This document shows, piece by piece, positions 1-11,624 of a stretch of DNA of 64,000 nucleotides; positions within the stretch are counted from its first letter, which is position 1, and each line of letters starts with the position of its first letter. Location of the stretch: assembly GCA_051453625.1 (NCBI GenBank), contig JBOZIK010000001.1, positions 186,438,315 to 186,502,314 of the forward strand, given 5' to 3'. A program made the position numbers and the translations under genes. Below the pieces are notes generated by a model, which worked only from the letters and a program-made list of their open reading frames with translations, had not been told where the DNA came from and ran no database searches. The stretch is from Welwitschia mirabilis (taxonomy: Eukaryota; Gnetophyta; Gnetopsida; Welwitschiales).

Positions 1-251
1 TATGCTATCAAAGTTTTATAATTTTACTCTCTTTACCTCTAATTGATTTCACTTCAAAATGTTTATATNNNNNNNNNNNNNNNNNNNNNNNNNNNNNNNN
101 NNNNNNNNNNNNNNNNNNNNNNNNNNNNNNNNNNNNNNNNNNNNNNNNNNNNNNNNNNNNNNNNNNNNTTGGATTCTCAAATTTATGCTATCAAAGTTTT
201 ATAATTTTACTCTCTTTACCTCCAATTGATTTCACTTCAAAATGTTTATAT
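1..251. repeat. Direct repeat flanking an assembly gap
   Basis: Positions 1-68 and 184-251 are the same 68 bases with a single C/T difference, separated by a gap at 69-168 and a few bases. Exactly 100 Ns suggests a gap of nominal size. The duplicate is either a true short tandem repeat or two overlapping contig ends that were not merged. I favour the second, because identical gap-edge duplications occur elsewhere in the window. Confidence 0.85.
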
Positions 252-929
252 ACCTTTTATGTTTTATCAATTGGTTTTTATTTAGTTTTGCCCTTATTTT
301 TTTGAAAACTACAATACTTGAATGCATGTGTTACATAACTAGTTAAACCTCTTAATGGTTAGGTCTTTATCTTTTAGAAAAAGTACATCTTTAAATGGTT
401 CCATTAAAACTTTCAACCTTAACACTTTGAAAATTTTGAAGTTAATGGATAGAAGGTTAAAAATTATTGAAATATCTATCGATTAACCTTGAACATGATA
501 GAAGCACTTGTGTTGGAATTTTCCTTCTACCGATATCTAAATTCTTCATTAGCTAATTCTTTTGGTAGACATCATGCTCTCACTTAAACATCTTTTACTT
601 GACTAATGTTTTACTTTATGAAGTTATCATGATTAGTAACTATTTTGCTTGGGCATTTTAAATAATAATATTGGTTTCCTCCAATCTTTAGACATTTGTA
701 TGTCTATGGACTTCATTTTGAAGAAAGATGCCTTGGATCTTTTATTTTATTTCAATAGCATAAGTAATTAGTTATTTTAGCATGTTCTTCCTTGTTATTT
801 ATTTCATCACTTCACTTTTATTCTTATGATTATTTGGTCATGTGAATTTCTCTTATATATAAGAAAAAAATAAAAAAAAAGAAAATTAAGAAAAAGAAAT
901 AAAGACCATTTTCTTTTATGTTCTATCTC
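252..929. other. No recognisable gene
   Basis: AT-rich sequence with no reading frame that resembles a known family in either strand. Its position ahead of an Athila-type 3' UTR block suggests decayed retrotransposon DNA, but that is inference only. Confidence 0.5.
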
Positions 930-1180
930 AAAACATGGTCCACATGATGTCCTACCATAAGTGCATTAGGACAAATATTTCTGAGAGGGGCCTTTGGAAA
1001 TGTAATATGGTAGCCATGAAAACTCCACTAGGGGGTTAGTTGGCCATGCTATATAGGTCCTTACTCCTCTGATAGTGGTTGCACTCCCCTTATCATAGTA
1101 GAATAAAAATATACTTGGAGGCTATGCGATTAGTGATGTCCCTAGTGTCATTAGAGGCATTGCTTATTTTCTAGACTCAT
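930..1180 (+). repeat. Gypsy 3' UTR block, diverged copy
   Basis: This stretch matches a block found downstream of the integrase in the G1 gypsy copies at 19.24, 36.09, 36.49 and 41.31 kb, and on the minus strand at 45.9 kb. Shared landmarks in order are AAGTGCA, AAATATT-CTGAGAG, GCCTTTGG, GTAATATGGTAGC, GGGGTTAGTTGGCCATG, and GGTTGCACTC followed by TTATCAT. The order and plus orientation place it in the 3' end of an Athila-like element whose coding part lies outside the window. Confidence 0.7.
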
Positions 1181-2667
1181 TTTATTTAATTATTTATAGT
1201 AATTCCACATGATGACTCTACTTTTTTATATTCTAGTATTATTTTGAGATTATAGCTTATAAGTTCTTATTTTAACATCTTTTTATCTTATCATTCATTA
1301 TTTGGTAACATTAGACATACTTGACATCATCATAATCATTTCCTATTTGAGTGGAACTTTGTAAATTTTGACATTATGTCATGCATTATTACCAAATGAT
1401 TTTATGATTTCTTCTAAAAGACTTTGTTAGGGTGGAATTTTGGGTAGGTAAGCAATCTTCTTCATGTTCTCAGTTGTTCATTTTCATTATGTTTTTTCTT
1501 AGTTGTTTTATTTGGAATTTTCAAAGTCATTACTATATATTTTTACACATAATAATTAGGGCTTGATCATTTGGTAGTTTTTAAGTTGTCTTTTTATTTT
1601 TTTTGATTCATAGATTCTATTTATAAGGGTTGTTTTTTTTAAAGTACTTTTAATTGATGCATTACTTTCACTTTGATTGATGTGTTCCTTTTGTTTTATT
1701 CTAATGTTTTTCCATTTCTTTTTATTTTAGTTTTGTATAAATCCACTTACAAACATCTTGAATAATCATGAAGTTTGGGATACATTTGAGACATTTTCCT
1801 AAATATTGATTTCTTTTACTTCATACCTTATTATGGTCTCATAAGTCTCTTTCCCTATAACCATGTTTTTTAGGCTGATTCTTCGCTTGCTACCTTTCTT
1901 CTATTTTTCTACTACATTTTGACTACTTACTTACTCTCAAATTTTTTTGGATTTTTTCTAATCTATTCAAACATCTCATTTCACCATTGTTGTCTCATGT
2001 CTATCGTTCCCATGACATACAAGATGACAATCATCCTTTTTAATTTGGATAAACCAAGACGTCTTTCTTTGTTGAGATTTCTTCTGAGATACTAACCAAA
2101 AATTTATAATTTTTAAATTTAAAAAGGATTATTTTAAGCTTTCATGATACATATTTATAATGAGTTATTTGGATATGGTTTTATGTTATTTGAATAAATT
2201 TTATGAATATTATTTAGTAGGATCATAATAGCATACTCATTGAGTTTCTAGTAGCTATGTTTTAGATCATCTAAAGAAAAAGAATGCCATGATTACTCTT
2301 TTACTTTACCCTTGTAGAAAACATTAAAGAAATTTTCATGCATCATTCTTTGATATTATATTTAAGTTTTACACATTAGTTTTACTATTACTTTTTTGAA
2401 TTATGCTTACACCTTATCCTTTNNNNNNNNNNTTTACGATTTGTTATGTGTATGATATTCATTCATTCTATTAAGATGTGTTTAAGTAGGAGGCTTATGA
2501 ATACAACAATAATTAAATTAGTTAATGGAATTTTTTTGTCTATTCCTATATGATAAAATTGAATTCAAATTCCATTTTTTTAGTTAATGATTACCTTAAT
2601 CAAATTGGTTTACAATATAGTTGATCACTCACTTTGTCAAAGACTAACCACACTAAGTAGGGGGCTA
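1181..2667. other. No gene; probable retrotransposon 3' noncoding DNA
   Basis: No coding similarity seen on either strand. A 10-base gap lies at 2423-2432. The last bases (2655-2667, AAGTAGGGGGCTA) are purine-rich and abut an LTR start, so they resemble a polypurine tract priming plus-strand synthesis. That would make this whole stretch the 3' internal part of an Athila-like element. Confidence 0.4.
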
Positions 2668-3970
2668 TGTTGCAATGCTAATTTGTAGGAATTTAATAGT
2701 GTATTTAGAGTACTTTTGTAGGACATTTATATAGGTTTGGATGTAATTCTGATGATTATGGAGAATCGCTAGAATGATCATGGAAACATGTAATTCTTGT
2801 CATAATTAGAGGCATTTCAGGCATGTTCTAGCACTTAGTATATTGGAAGAAGATTAATGATGAAAGAAGGCTAATTTACTTTACCTAAGGATATTTCGAA
2901 GGGTGTCATCCAAACAACATCATTGTATTGGCCTATTACAATAGCGATTTGGACTAGAGCTTATTTATAAAGAGGTGTCATCCCCATTGTTGTGCCTCAG
3001 GGGATAACAACACATTTGGAAGTCAATTGTGGGATTGCTTGTGGAGGTGGAAGTTGATTAATTATCTATTATAAAGGGGCATCATTCCTGTTATCATCCC
3101 CATGATAGTCAGGATGACAACTATTTTCTATAAGGAAGACTGAATTATTTTGTAATGGGTCATGCACCCCACTTAGGTTACTAGGGTTCCTTCTCCAACT
3201 TTTAGGGTTACAATTCTAGAATTTTTAATGTAAAACTATAAAACCTCCCTTGTCCTCACTTTCAATTCATCTTTTTATATTAGATATGCTTATGATGGAA
3301 GATTAAAGGACAAGATGTTCATCCAATAGCTATAGAAAGGAGTTTCCTTAGTGTTAGACTAAGTCTCTTCTATTAAGGTGTTGCTATTTAGTTGTAAGTG
3401 GATGTAAAGTTCTTTGAATCAATATAATTACTCTTTTCATTCCAATTTTATGTATGTCCCTTATGGTTTAAGGTGGTCATAGTTTAAGTAACAATTCTAT
3501 AACTTATTTAGATCATAAGGGTAACCTTTATCAAGGTTGACTTTAGTTAGTTTAGATTTGCATTGTTATTTCATTTCCATTTCACATTGCATTTAATATT
3601 CTACTTGGTATATCTCATAGTTCATGTTGATGTGGAACAAGTTAAGTACTCTTCTTTGATATGAATTATAGAGAAGCTAGTTCTTGTGATAGAAGGATTA
3701 GAATCTAATAGAATTCATTACACTTCCATTTGCTTTTCATATTCATTCACTTTGCATTTCATTTTACATTATTATTCACTTTTAGTTAGTAAAAGATAAA
3801 AGACTAAAAATACCTTTGGAAATCAATTCTCTAAGTCTAAACCTAGTTCCTTCATTAGAAATATGATATTTAAGTAAACTCTCATCTATACTAGCATGTG
3901 GTTTCTACAAGTTATTTGATTATAAGTTTACCTTAAGAACTTCAGGATTGCATAAATTCATACCACAACA
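2668..3970 (+). mobile_element. Athila-like Ty3/gypsy LTR
   Basis: The 1303-bp block starts TGTTGCAATGC and ends ACAACA, so it has TG...CA ends. It is preceded by a purine tract (AAGTAGGGGGCTA) and followed three bases later by a primer-binding site of Athila type at 3974-3991. A TATA box lies at 3237. With a polypurine tract on one side and a primer-binding site on the other, this LTR could be shared by two tandem elements. A second LTR beginning TGTTGTGATGCC is at 63459. The decay (CG lost) indicates an old insertion. Boundaries are well supported by these signals but not by a target duplication. Confidence 0.75.
3237..3243 (+). promoter_or_regulatory. Putative TATA box of Athila-like LTR
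   Basis: TATAAAA within ACTATAAAACCTCCC, in the middle of the LTR, where a Ty3/gypsy U3 promoter is expected. Upstream at 3085-3125 is a CATCCCCATGATAGTC-type motif, which also precedes the TATA box of the related LTR at the other end of the window. Spacing fits a core promoter, but activity in such decayed DNA is unlikely. Confidence 0.45.
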
Positions 3971-3973
3971 TTT

Positions 3974-3991
3974 TGGCACTATTGCCGAGAA
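3974..3991 (+). other. Athila-type primer-binding site (decayed)
   Basis: TGGCACTATTGCCGAGAA directly follows the LTR end. The usual Athila site, complementary to tRNA-Asp, reads TGGCGCCGTTGCCGGGGA. Most differences are C-to-T or G-to-A. This fixes the element's orientation (plus) and its lineage in the Athila group of Ty3/gypsy. Confidence 0.8.
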
Positions 3992-4139
3992 AGGCCATAA
4001 GGAGCTAAAGAATTCTCATTAACCAGATAAGTACCTTGAATCTTTTATTCAAGCTATTTATTTGAATCAATGTTGTATTTCTAGTTTAGTTTAAAGTAGG
4101 TTTGTTCCCTTAAAATTTTGTTTTTCATAATTTTTTTAA

Positions 4140-4395
4140 TGACCTTATTGTCCTCTCTATCATCTCAATGACATAGGACATGATAGTTCTAGAATTTTGA
4201 ATTTTAGTTATGCTTTCGCCATTTTTCTTTTGTTTGTAGTTCGATATAAAGTTACTATCGTCTCCTCTATCATTTCCATGATAGTCTGGACAATAGTTTA
4301 CATCTTTTCTCATAGTTTTCATTTTTCCACAATTTTAATAAACTATTATTTTATCTATCATCTCCATAATAGTTTGGATAACAATCTAGTTCTTT
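4140..4395 (+). repeat. Three diverged tandem copies of a stem-forming motif
   Basis: In the 5' untranslated part of the Athila-like element, a block built around CTCTATCAT-n-ATGATAG-type arms followed by GGACAATAG recurs at about 4155, 4265 and 4353 (spacing 110 and 88 bases). The best copy, CTATCATTTCCATGATAG, is a perfect dyad with a 4-base loop. Related motifs occur inside the LTR near 2000, 3000 and 3100 and near 63.66 kb. Apparent reading frames here are low-complexity and not convincing as protein. Confidence 0.5.
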
Positions 4396-4680
4396 ATTAC
4401 TAGTGATTTTTCTTTAGTTTCAGATTTCTATTACTGTGATCATCATCCTCCCTGCCATCCTACCTGTTGTCCACATTGTTTCTATTACTGTGATCATAAT
4501 GTGAATCATACTCATTTGACATGTTAATACCCATGATTTTTAATGCAATCTTGAATATGATGAGGATTCAATAATGAATTATGTCATTGCAAGAAATAAA
4601 TAATAAGTATAATATACCTATTAATGATAAGAAAAATCAAAAAAGTGTAAATAGGTAAAAAGAAAATGGAATATGAACAA

Positions 4681-4979
4681 GGTCTTACTTAGTTGGTTAA
4701 GTCATTCATCTTTGAAGGGAGAAATCTAGGTTTAAACTTATGTAGTGATAACAAGATCATTAGGAGCGTTGACTAGTAAGATTTTCCATGATAATACTTA
4801 GAAATCATGCATATTAGTAGGAAATCCAAATGTTTCATAATATTCTTCTTTTTTCATAACCTCTCATAATTCTCATGTTAGCTTAGCATTGGGTTTGTTT
4901 AGTATAGCTTTAATAGCAAAGCACACATATCTATTGGAAAAAAAAAAAAAAAAGAAAGAAAGAAAGAAAGAAAGAAAAG
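4681..4979 (+). mobile_element. Probable tRNA-derived SINE
   Basis: The 5' end reads like a tRNA gene: a degenerate pol III A box at 4685-4696 (TTACTTAGTTGG) and a B box at 4729-4739 (GGTTTAAACTT), about 32 bases apart. The element ends 240 bases later in an A-run with GAAA repeats (4938-4978), as expected for a SINE tail. Flanks AATGGAATAT (4665-4674) and AATTGGAATAT (4981-4991) resemble a target-site duplication, though six bases separate the left copy from the tRNA-like start. The body is too decayed to assign to a family. A tRNA pseudogene beside an unrelated microsatellite is the alternative. Confidence 0.55.
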
Positions 4980-4991
4980 CAATTGGAATAT

Positions 4992-5934
4992 ATTGTATAG
5001 TTAGTAAATTATACATAGTAATTTATTATTCAATTAAAAAATAGAAATTATTAATTGATTAATAATTTCCTATATGATTCAAAGTATGTTTTAATAAATG
5101 ATAAAAATAAAGAAAGTTAATGAAACCAAAATAAATAATAAACATTATTGTTAAAAGAGATATTTAAAGAAGAATCAAGAGTTACCTTATCCTTGCATTA
5201 TTTTCATTCCATTCTTGATTAAAGCCTTGGGAGAATCTAACATGTAAAGAAAAATAAAATTAAAGCTAGGTTCTTAAAAGATGTTAATAATGAGGTCTTA
5301 TCATCATCTTGTAGTCGTAAACTCTAACAAATTATATATGTTTTCTAATTTTTCTTAAGTATTAGTCTTTTTTTCATGCATTTTATAATTAGTTTTGGAG
5401 TCTTTTGAAATTTATTATCAGTATGTTAAAAAACCATGAAGTAAGTATGACATAAATCTATCTCTTTATGTGTTACAAGAATAAATCCATTAAGAGTTAC
5501 TCATCAAGTGTTTTTAAATCTCATCTATTAAGAATCATGGATATGAGTTATCCACAAAGAATTACAAAATCTGATCTATTAAATAACACAAAATCCTATC
5601 TATTAATTCTACAAACATCATATCTAATCATAATTTGGTAAATGTAAACCATAAGGGAAACAAATGGAATAACAAAAGTGCATAATGATTATAAATTGAT
5701 AATATTCATGAGGAGTTCCTAGTATGTAATAATGGTTTTCCTATATCCTTTTATAATGAAAATGATAAATGAAAAAATAACCTTGAGTTTTTTTTCGGTT
5801 AAAGGACCATTTTTAAAAAATACACAAAAAACATTTTAAAAAGGAAAAATAGACTAAATTTTTTATTATTGTAATGATTTAGTTATGATATAAATATTGT
5901 TTTACATGTATCTACATACTTATGAAGTTCATAG
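4992..5934. other. No recognisable gene
   Basis: AT-rich, stop-dense DNA between the SINE and the copia element. No protein similarity, tRNA or clear repeat structure seen. It may be target DNA of the neighbouring insertions. Confidence 0.5.
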
Positions 5935-7724
5935 TTCCCAAGATTTTATGTAAAGAGAGATAGTGTGCACGAATTTACAGGAATAAAAGGCTTTTACAAG
6001 AATTACCTCATTTAATAAGAAACAAGATGAGCAACATTTTTTTAAATAAATGGGAATTTTCATAAATAGTTATAACACAAACATTTAATCATGCAAATGT
6101 GAAACTAATATTTCAGAGGATTTAAAATGTTAAAAACGTTTTTAAGTTTTTGCCAATCATTGTTATAAGCCTAAACATTGCAAAATAGAAGACCTACATT
6201 GCCATAAGTTTTCTGAAAAATGCTTAGACTAGAAACAGTTTAACCATCAACAACACAACTATCTTAATAAAACATTTGTTTTTTAACAAATAATTTACAA
6301 AACTATTCAAAAAGGCTCAGGAAATCTGGAACTGTGTTCCTTCTTAACTTCTTTCTGGATCAATTTCACAGTGAATCTGCTTTGCCACTACAAAAATGAT
6401 TTAAATTCATTTCTATAGGACTCTGGAAATTCGATACACTTAACCGGGCTTTGAAGAAAATGTCTTGTTGTTTACTACTATTGGATGTCATTACATGTCG
6501 CCTTATTCGATTTCTGAACTTTTCTTCCCTCTTACACACAGGTTCTGCAAATGCAGGTATTCAAATAGAATTGAGCCGGGCTTGGACATCCAATCTCTCT
6601 AGCGTTGCTGGATCCCCCTGCAATAAATTTCTTTTCTCTCGAATCTACAGAAGAGATGCTTCAACATAAAAGATCTCCACATTTGCAACACAGGGAATAA
6701 AGCCTTTTGATCAGATTTGAATTTGTTTAAGAAGCAGACCTAAAACTCTGAATTAGAATCACTACACCCACTCCTATAACATTCAGGACTTAATTTATAG
6801 AATTTCATCATTCAAAAAATGGTAAAATGATCATAACAGATCCAAGAGATGCAGATCTATATTTGACAGATTAATAAGAATGTCAAAAAAATTGTAGAAA
6901 TGTCTTATATGATAAACATTAGACAAATATTAAAAGGGTTGTGCAAGAAGTAGCTTGCAGGTGGAGTTGAATCGTTAAAAAAAAACATTTTGCTGATATG
7001 ATCAGGCAAGACGACTACATACAAATATAACCTAGATGCGCTTCTAGACTGCACATTTCTAACTCCTTCTACTCGGCTATTATAAGTTCTATAGAAATGC
7101 TGCTATGTTCAGAGGCAACTTCGGCATTTGCTATTTCTTATTCTTCAATTTAGAAACACAAACAGAAGATCTTTTTCGTTGTTTTGCAAGAGAATTGCCT
7201 TGTAAAATTTTGTATCTTCATCTCAACGATATAACTTCTGCTGAGTCTTTTCTTTCATAGCCTTTGCCTTCTGCAATTACTTTCTGTTTTCTCACAGAGT
7301 TCATTGAAATCCTGGCGAAGACTTATGAGATCATCCACTGTAGATGACGTTTCTTCGAATCCACACTTCCCGGGCATGATTTCCCTCAAAATCCATATGA
7401 AATAATGAACTGTAAATCAATACATGACAAAGTGATCTAGCGGACTGAATTTTTTGGAGGCCGAAATAGAGAAATTGAAACCACAAAGGAGGTGAATCCA
7501 GAGGATTGTGAGCAGGAGAGGATTCTTGCAATCACATAGTACAAGAACCATATATTGCTGCAAACAAAATGAATCAACAAAGTCATGGTTAAAGTAAATT
7601 CTGATTCATGTAATGGATCGATGCCTGGAACATTAAGATGAACTTGATGTTATAGAAAACTTCAATGAATCTGCAGGATTTGATTTACAACATTTCCATT
7701 TTCTTTAATTTCAAAAATGATACA
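5935..7724 (-). repeat. Copia 3' LTR, relatively well preserved
   Basis: About 1790 bases, homologous along its length to 13989-15572. It starts (minus strand) TGTATC after the polypurine tract; its low-coordinate end aligns with the CA end of the other LTR but is mutated. It keeps CG dinucleotides and C-rich stretches that are lost in the other copy, for example GAGCCGGGCTTGGACATCC at 6573 against GAGCTAAGCTTGGATGC. Fragments of open frame on both strands are short and look fortuitous, apart from one suggestive minus-strand stretch around 7240-7345. Confidence 0.8.
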
Positions 7725-7742
7725 TGTCTCCCCCTTTTTTAA
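7725..7742 (-). other. Copia polypurine tract
   Basis: On the minus strand this reads AAAAAAGGGGGAGACA immediately before the LTR start. A G-rich purine tract beside the 3' LTR is the plus-strand primer site in copia elements. The same position in the upstream copy (15573-15588) is decayed to AAAAAGGAAAGAGA. Confidence 0.75.
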
Positions 7743-8495
7743 CTTACTAGCTTTGCTGCTTAAAGAACCTTATAAAAGAAGTTTGAATGCTTTAGGTATT
7801 GAGTTCAAAGGAATTAGTAATCTAGTCTCATTTTTTGAAGATTTATCAGTGGTGCATAGGATTTTTACATTGATTCCAAAGAGTGTCCATGGTTAACTTC
7901 TTGAAATCTACTTCAGAAAAATTCATTTTTAGTGGATATGCAAAAAGAGCTTGTAAGAACAATACTTTTTCTAAGATTAAGGAACAATGTTTGTACTCAT
8001 AAAACTAAATGGGTAAACACCCCAAGACTAATTTCAAGATACTTAGCATCAAGAACTGAATGTAGAAGAAATCTCATGGATATAATTTGCAAATAGGATT
8101 TTGATGTATAAATCATTCACCCTTAAAACTAAGGGTTTTATCAACCTTAAAAGTGTAAAGAAATACAATGAGACTTGAACTTTGATGACTAGCGATGAGG
8201 CTATCATGGCCATCTCATGTATGCAAGATTTTGGAATTTTTAACAAGAATCTGTATAACAATATGTAGCAAGACTTTATAAAGGATTCAAACCATTGTGA
8301 CCTTAATGGCATCATAGAATTTCTCATTAATCTCACCCTTGACATTAAGGGCACAATTATGGAAAACACACTAACAAGAAATCTAGAAACACATACATAT
8401 TTGAAAAAAATGGTGAAAAAGAAACCAAAGAAATATTGCCATTTTTATCATTGAGGTGGTCTCAACTTTTTATGTCTATTTTGCCCTTCTGTCTT
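7743..8495 (-). other. 3' internal region between pol and polypurine tract
   Basis: About 750 bases follow the pol stop. A 106-codon open frame starts at 8369 and ends at 8049 on the minus strand. Other frames read in short gene-like runs, but I recognise no domain. SIRE/Maximus-type copia elements often carry an extra env-like region here, so this may be its remnant. The homologous stretch at 15573-16205 is stop-ridden and supports only nucleotide-level conservation. Calling it env-like is a guess. Confidence 0.4.
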
Positions 8496-9295
8496 TCACT
8501 TGATCTCAATGTTAAGGATTACAAGTCTCCCTCTTAATTCTTGGAATCTTTCTTTGGCAAGTAACTTTGTGAATAAATTAGCTAGCTGCAATTTTAAAGG
8601 CCAATAATAAAGAATATAAGTCCATCTTCAACTAGATTTCAAATGAAATGGAATTTTATATCAATGTGCTGGTTTCTAGAATGCATAACTAGATTCTTAG
8701 AAATTGCAATGGTAGAAGCACTATCACATAAGACATGTATAGACTTTTCAACAAGAATTGTGAAATCTTCCAATAGTTTATCAAGCCATACTAATTGTTG
8801 ACTTACAAAATGGTCTGCCATATATTCAGCCTTAGTAGTGGAAAGAGCCACATAGGATTGTTTTTGTCCTTGTCCAAGAAAAGAGGCTTCCACCATTGTG
8901 CTCTTTCTATCATTAAGACTACCCACCCAATCTACATTGACATAACCAGTAAGTTGTGTATTATTATTTGCCTCATAAAATAAACCATAATTCAATGTTC
9001 CTTTAATATAATGCAAAACTCTTTTGATAGCATCAAGATGATGCTTTCTAGAACAAGTTATAAATCTAAACATTAAACCAACTGTATATTGAATATCAGC
9101 ACGAGTTGTAGTTACATACATCAAGCTTCCTATTATGGATCTATAGATGTGCTCATTAATTGCATCTTCATCCATATCCCTTTTGAGTTTATGATTGATT
9201 GGTAAGGGAGTGGAAATGGATTTACATTCATGCGTATCAAATTTATTTATTGTATCAAATGCATATTTACCTTGATTCAGAAAAAAGAACCCCAT
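8496..9295 (-). pseudogene. Copia RNase H and connection domain
   Basis: The minus-strand frame from 9295 to 8639 is open for 218 codons and reads as the end of copia RT and the RNase H domain: KYA-DTINKF, IGSLMYVTTTRADI, YIKGTLNYGL, VDWVGS-NDRKST, SYVALSTTKAEYMA, then SRNQHIDIKFHF. A short segment is lost after DRKST, where copia proteins usually have SGYVFxLG. After a stop at 8639 the frame resumes as QLANLFTKLLAKERF, the typical C-terminal signature, ending at a stop at 8496. This domain degrades the RNA template during cDNA synthesis. It is the best-preserved coding stretch in the window, but it is truncated and broken. Confidence 0.92.
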
Positions 9296-9990
9296 TGAGA
9301 TTACTAGATTTGGATTCCAAGATAATAAGAAAGTTAGCCAAGATTTGTCATTCCAAACTCTCTTTTAACATCCACCTTGAATTTTTCAATAATATTTTTA
9401 TTTGTGTCATCAAATATTACATCATCAACGTAAATGAGGACAAAAATTGAATTGCCTTTGGTGGTTTTCTTATATAATGTATTTTTAGCATGACATCTCT
9501 TATAACCACGATTTCAGAAATATGAATATAACCTTGAAAACCAAGCCCTTAGGACTTATTTAAAGCCATACAATGATCTTTCAATAAATAAACATGTTCT
9601 TCTACACCTTCTTTTAGAAAACCTTAGATTGTGAGATGTACACCTCTTCTTCAAGAACCCCATTTAGGAAGGTAGATTTGACATCTATTTGTCAAATAAT
9701 CATATAATTTTTAGAAGCGTAGGTAAGAAAGGCTTGTACTAATTCATAGTCTATGCTTTCTTCCTATAAATAACCAAGAATAACAAGACAAGCTTTATGT
9801 TTGTTAATTGTATCATTAGAATTGTATGTAATTATATAAATCCATTTCATGCCAGTAACATTTTTATTTTCTAGCCTAGGAACAAGGACTCACGTCTTAT
9901 TTTTCTATATTTGAGAAATTCCTCTTCCATAGTCTTAACCCAGTGTGGATGTTTACTAGCATTCTTATAATGAACAAGATAGTAATTGAG
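9296..9990 (-). pseudogene. Copia reverse transcriptase
   Basis: On the minus strand, from about 9960 downward, interrupted frames give HPHWVKTMEEEF, MKWIY, QIDVKSTFLNGVLEEEVYIS, then the catalytic box VYVDDVIF near 9435, followed by KREFGMTNLG and SYYLGIQI. These match the palm and fingers of copia RT (the RVT_2 family). The catalytic YVDD is intact, but the frame contains stops and shifts, mostly Q-to-stop and W-to-stop changes. It continues into the RNase H domain. Confidence 0.9.
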
Positions 9991-10236
9991 GGATTCATAA
10001 CCTAAGGCTAAATAATCTTTCATAAGATAATTACATACTTTTTCTTCAACAATGCCATTAACATTTTTGGCTTCTTATTCTTATAGGTGCTTCTTGAGGA
10101 TCTATGATGTTAGATTGATTATGATAAGAGGTTAGCCTCTTATGTTTTGATTGAACTTCAAGATTTTAATCTAATAATCTAGATAGATTTTAAGGTTCAT
10201 TTTTATCTTGAATAGGAACTTGATTGGATTGATAAG

Positions 10237-11480
10237 TCACACCTTATTTGAGTTTGAAATTGGAATGCCTTTTATCATCAACATCATCATTAGAATAACT
10301 AGAATTAGAATTATAATAAGTAGGAACTCATAATAATTGGAATCAGAAGTTGGTAATTCAAAAGGAAGAAAATTAACATCAATACATTCTAAAATGTTTC
10401 TTGAATTTAAGTTACAACATCTATAAGCCTTTCTTTTATTAGAGTAATCAAGAAAAATATAATATTTGGATCTAAATTCCAATTTATCTTGGCCTAGCTT
10501 GATGTTTTTAACATAACATCTAGATCCAAAAATTTGTAAATGAGACAAATTGAGTCTAATGCCACACCATTGTTCATATGGAGTGGAGTGACCAAGATGC
10601 CTTGTCNNNNNNNNNNTGATGTATTAATTGTTTTAACACAAAAGACTTTATTAAGATTAGCTTAAAGCCATCTGGTTCTTTTTATATCTACTAGAGAGAT
10701 ATTTTTTCTTTTCATAAATCCATTTTTTTATGGATTATAAGCGATTATCAGTTGGTAGGTAATGCCATTATTTTAAAAATAAGATTAAAAATCATTTAAT
10801 AAGTACTCTCCTCATCAATTAGTTCTTAGGCACTTAATCTTGATGTCTATTTCTCTTTCATCCATATTTGAAAAAAATTAAAACATTGTAAAGCTTGAGG
10901 TTTATATTTTAATAAATAAACATAAGATAATCTTAAAAAATTATCAATAAATGTAATAAAATACTTACAACCACTTAGAATAGAAGATCTAAAGGAACCA
11001 CAAATATATGAATGCACTAATGACAATTTTGAGATGATCTAGTTAAGACTTTTGAAAAAAAGACCCTTTTTTACTTTTCTTGAATGAATTTCTTACATGT
11101 ATTAGTGGGTTTAATTTGGAGATTGGATGAACTCCTAACAAGATTGTGTTGAATTATTTCCTTTATGTATGTGGTTGAGATGTGTCCTAATTTTCTATGT
11201 TATGTCCAAAAATATTCTTTGCTAGAAACTAAATATTTTTTAAATGTGATTTGATACAAATTATTTTCTATTTTGGGAACTTCTAGAATTTGTTTTCCTT
11301 TAGATAAGATGCACTTTTCATTCTTAAACTTATCTTTGAAATCATTTCCAATTAAGTTCCCTAAACTAATAAGATTGTAATGAGCATTAGAAACATAGAA
11401 AACATCATGAATGGTAAAATTCTTATCTTTGTAGTTTTAATAAGAAGAGTATTATGATCTTTGATTTCTTATGAGGCTCT
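10237..11480 (-). pseudogene. Copia integrase with pre-integrase domain
   Basis: Reading the minus strand downward: a pre-integrase segment at 11480-11130 ending RKLGHIS, matching the copia RLGHIS zinc-binding lead-in; a catalytic core at 11000-10640 with TFIDNFLRLSYVYLLKYK, GGEY, NNGITYQLIIAYNP and NGFMKRKNISL; then a C-terminal segment, open from 10548 to 10237, with MSHLQIFGSRCYVKN and IFLDYSNKRKAYR. The acidic D and E positions can be placed in the core. A 10-base gap sits at 10607-10616. Integrase joins retrotransposon cDNA to the host chromosome; this copy is dead. Confidence 0.88.
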
Positions 11481-11624
11481 GCCTCCGAAGCTTAAAACCT
11501 CATAATTTGCTTTAAAAAATTATTGGAACAAGTACTTTTGATAGGTAACGTGTATAAGTAGCTTCTATTAATGTATCAAGAGGTGAGCTTTGAAGGATTT
11601 ACAAATCCCAAAAAGGAGAGAGGG

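Noticed and set aside
4125-4403. Overlapping frames on both strands in the Athila-like leader
   Set aside because: They follow the tandem stem motif; the apparent repeats in the peptides reflect the DNA repeat.
6451-6669. 72-codon plus-strand frame in the copia 3' LTR
   Set aside because: Not conserved in the other LTR and no family resemblance.
8524-8536. AGAGGGAGA on the minus strand as polypurine tract
   Set aside because: It encodes LRGRL in the continuing RNase H C terminus; the real tract is at 7725-7742.
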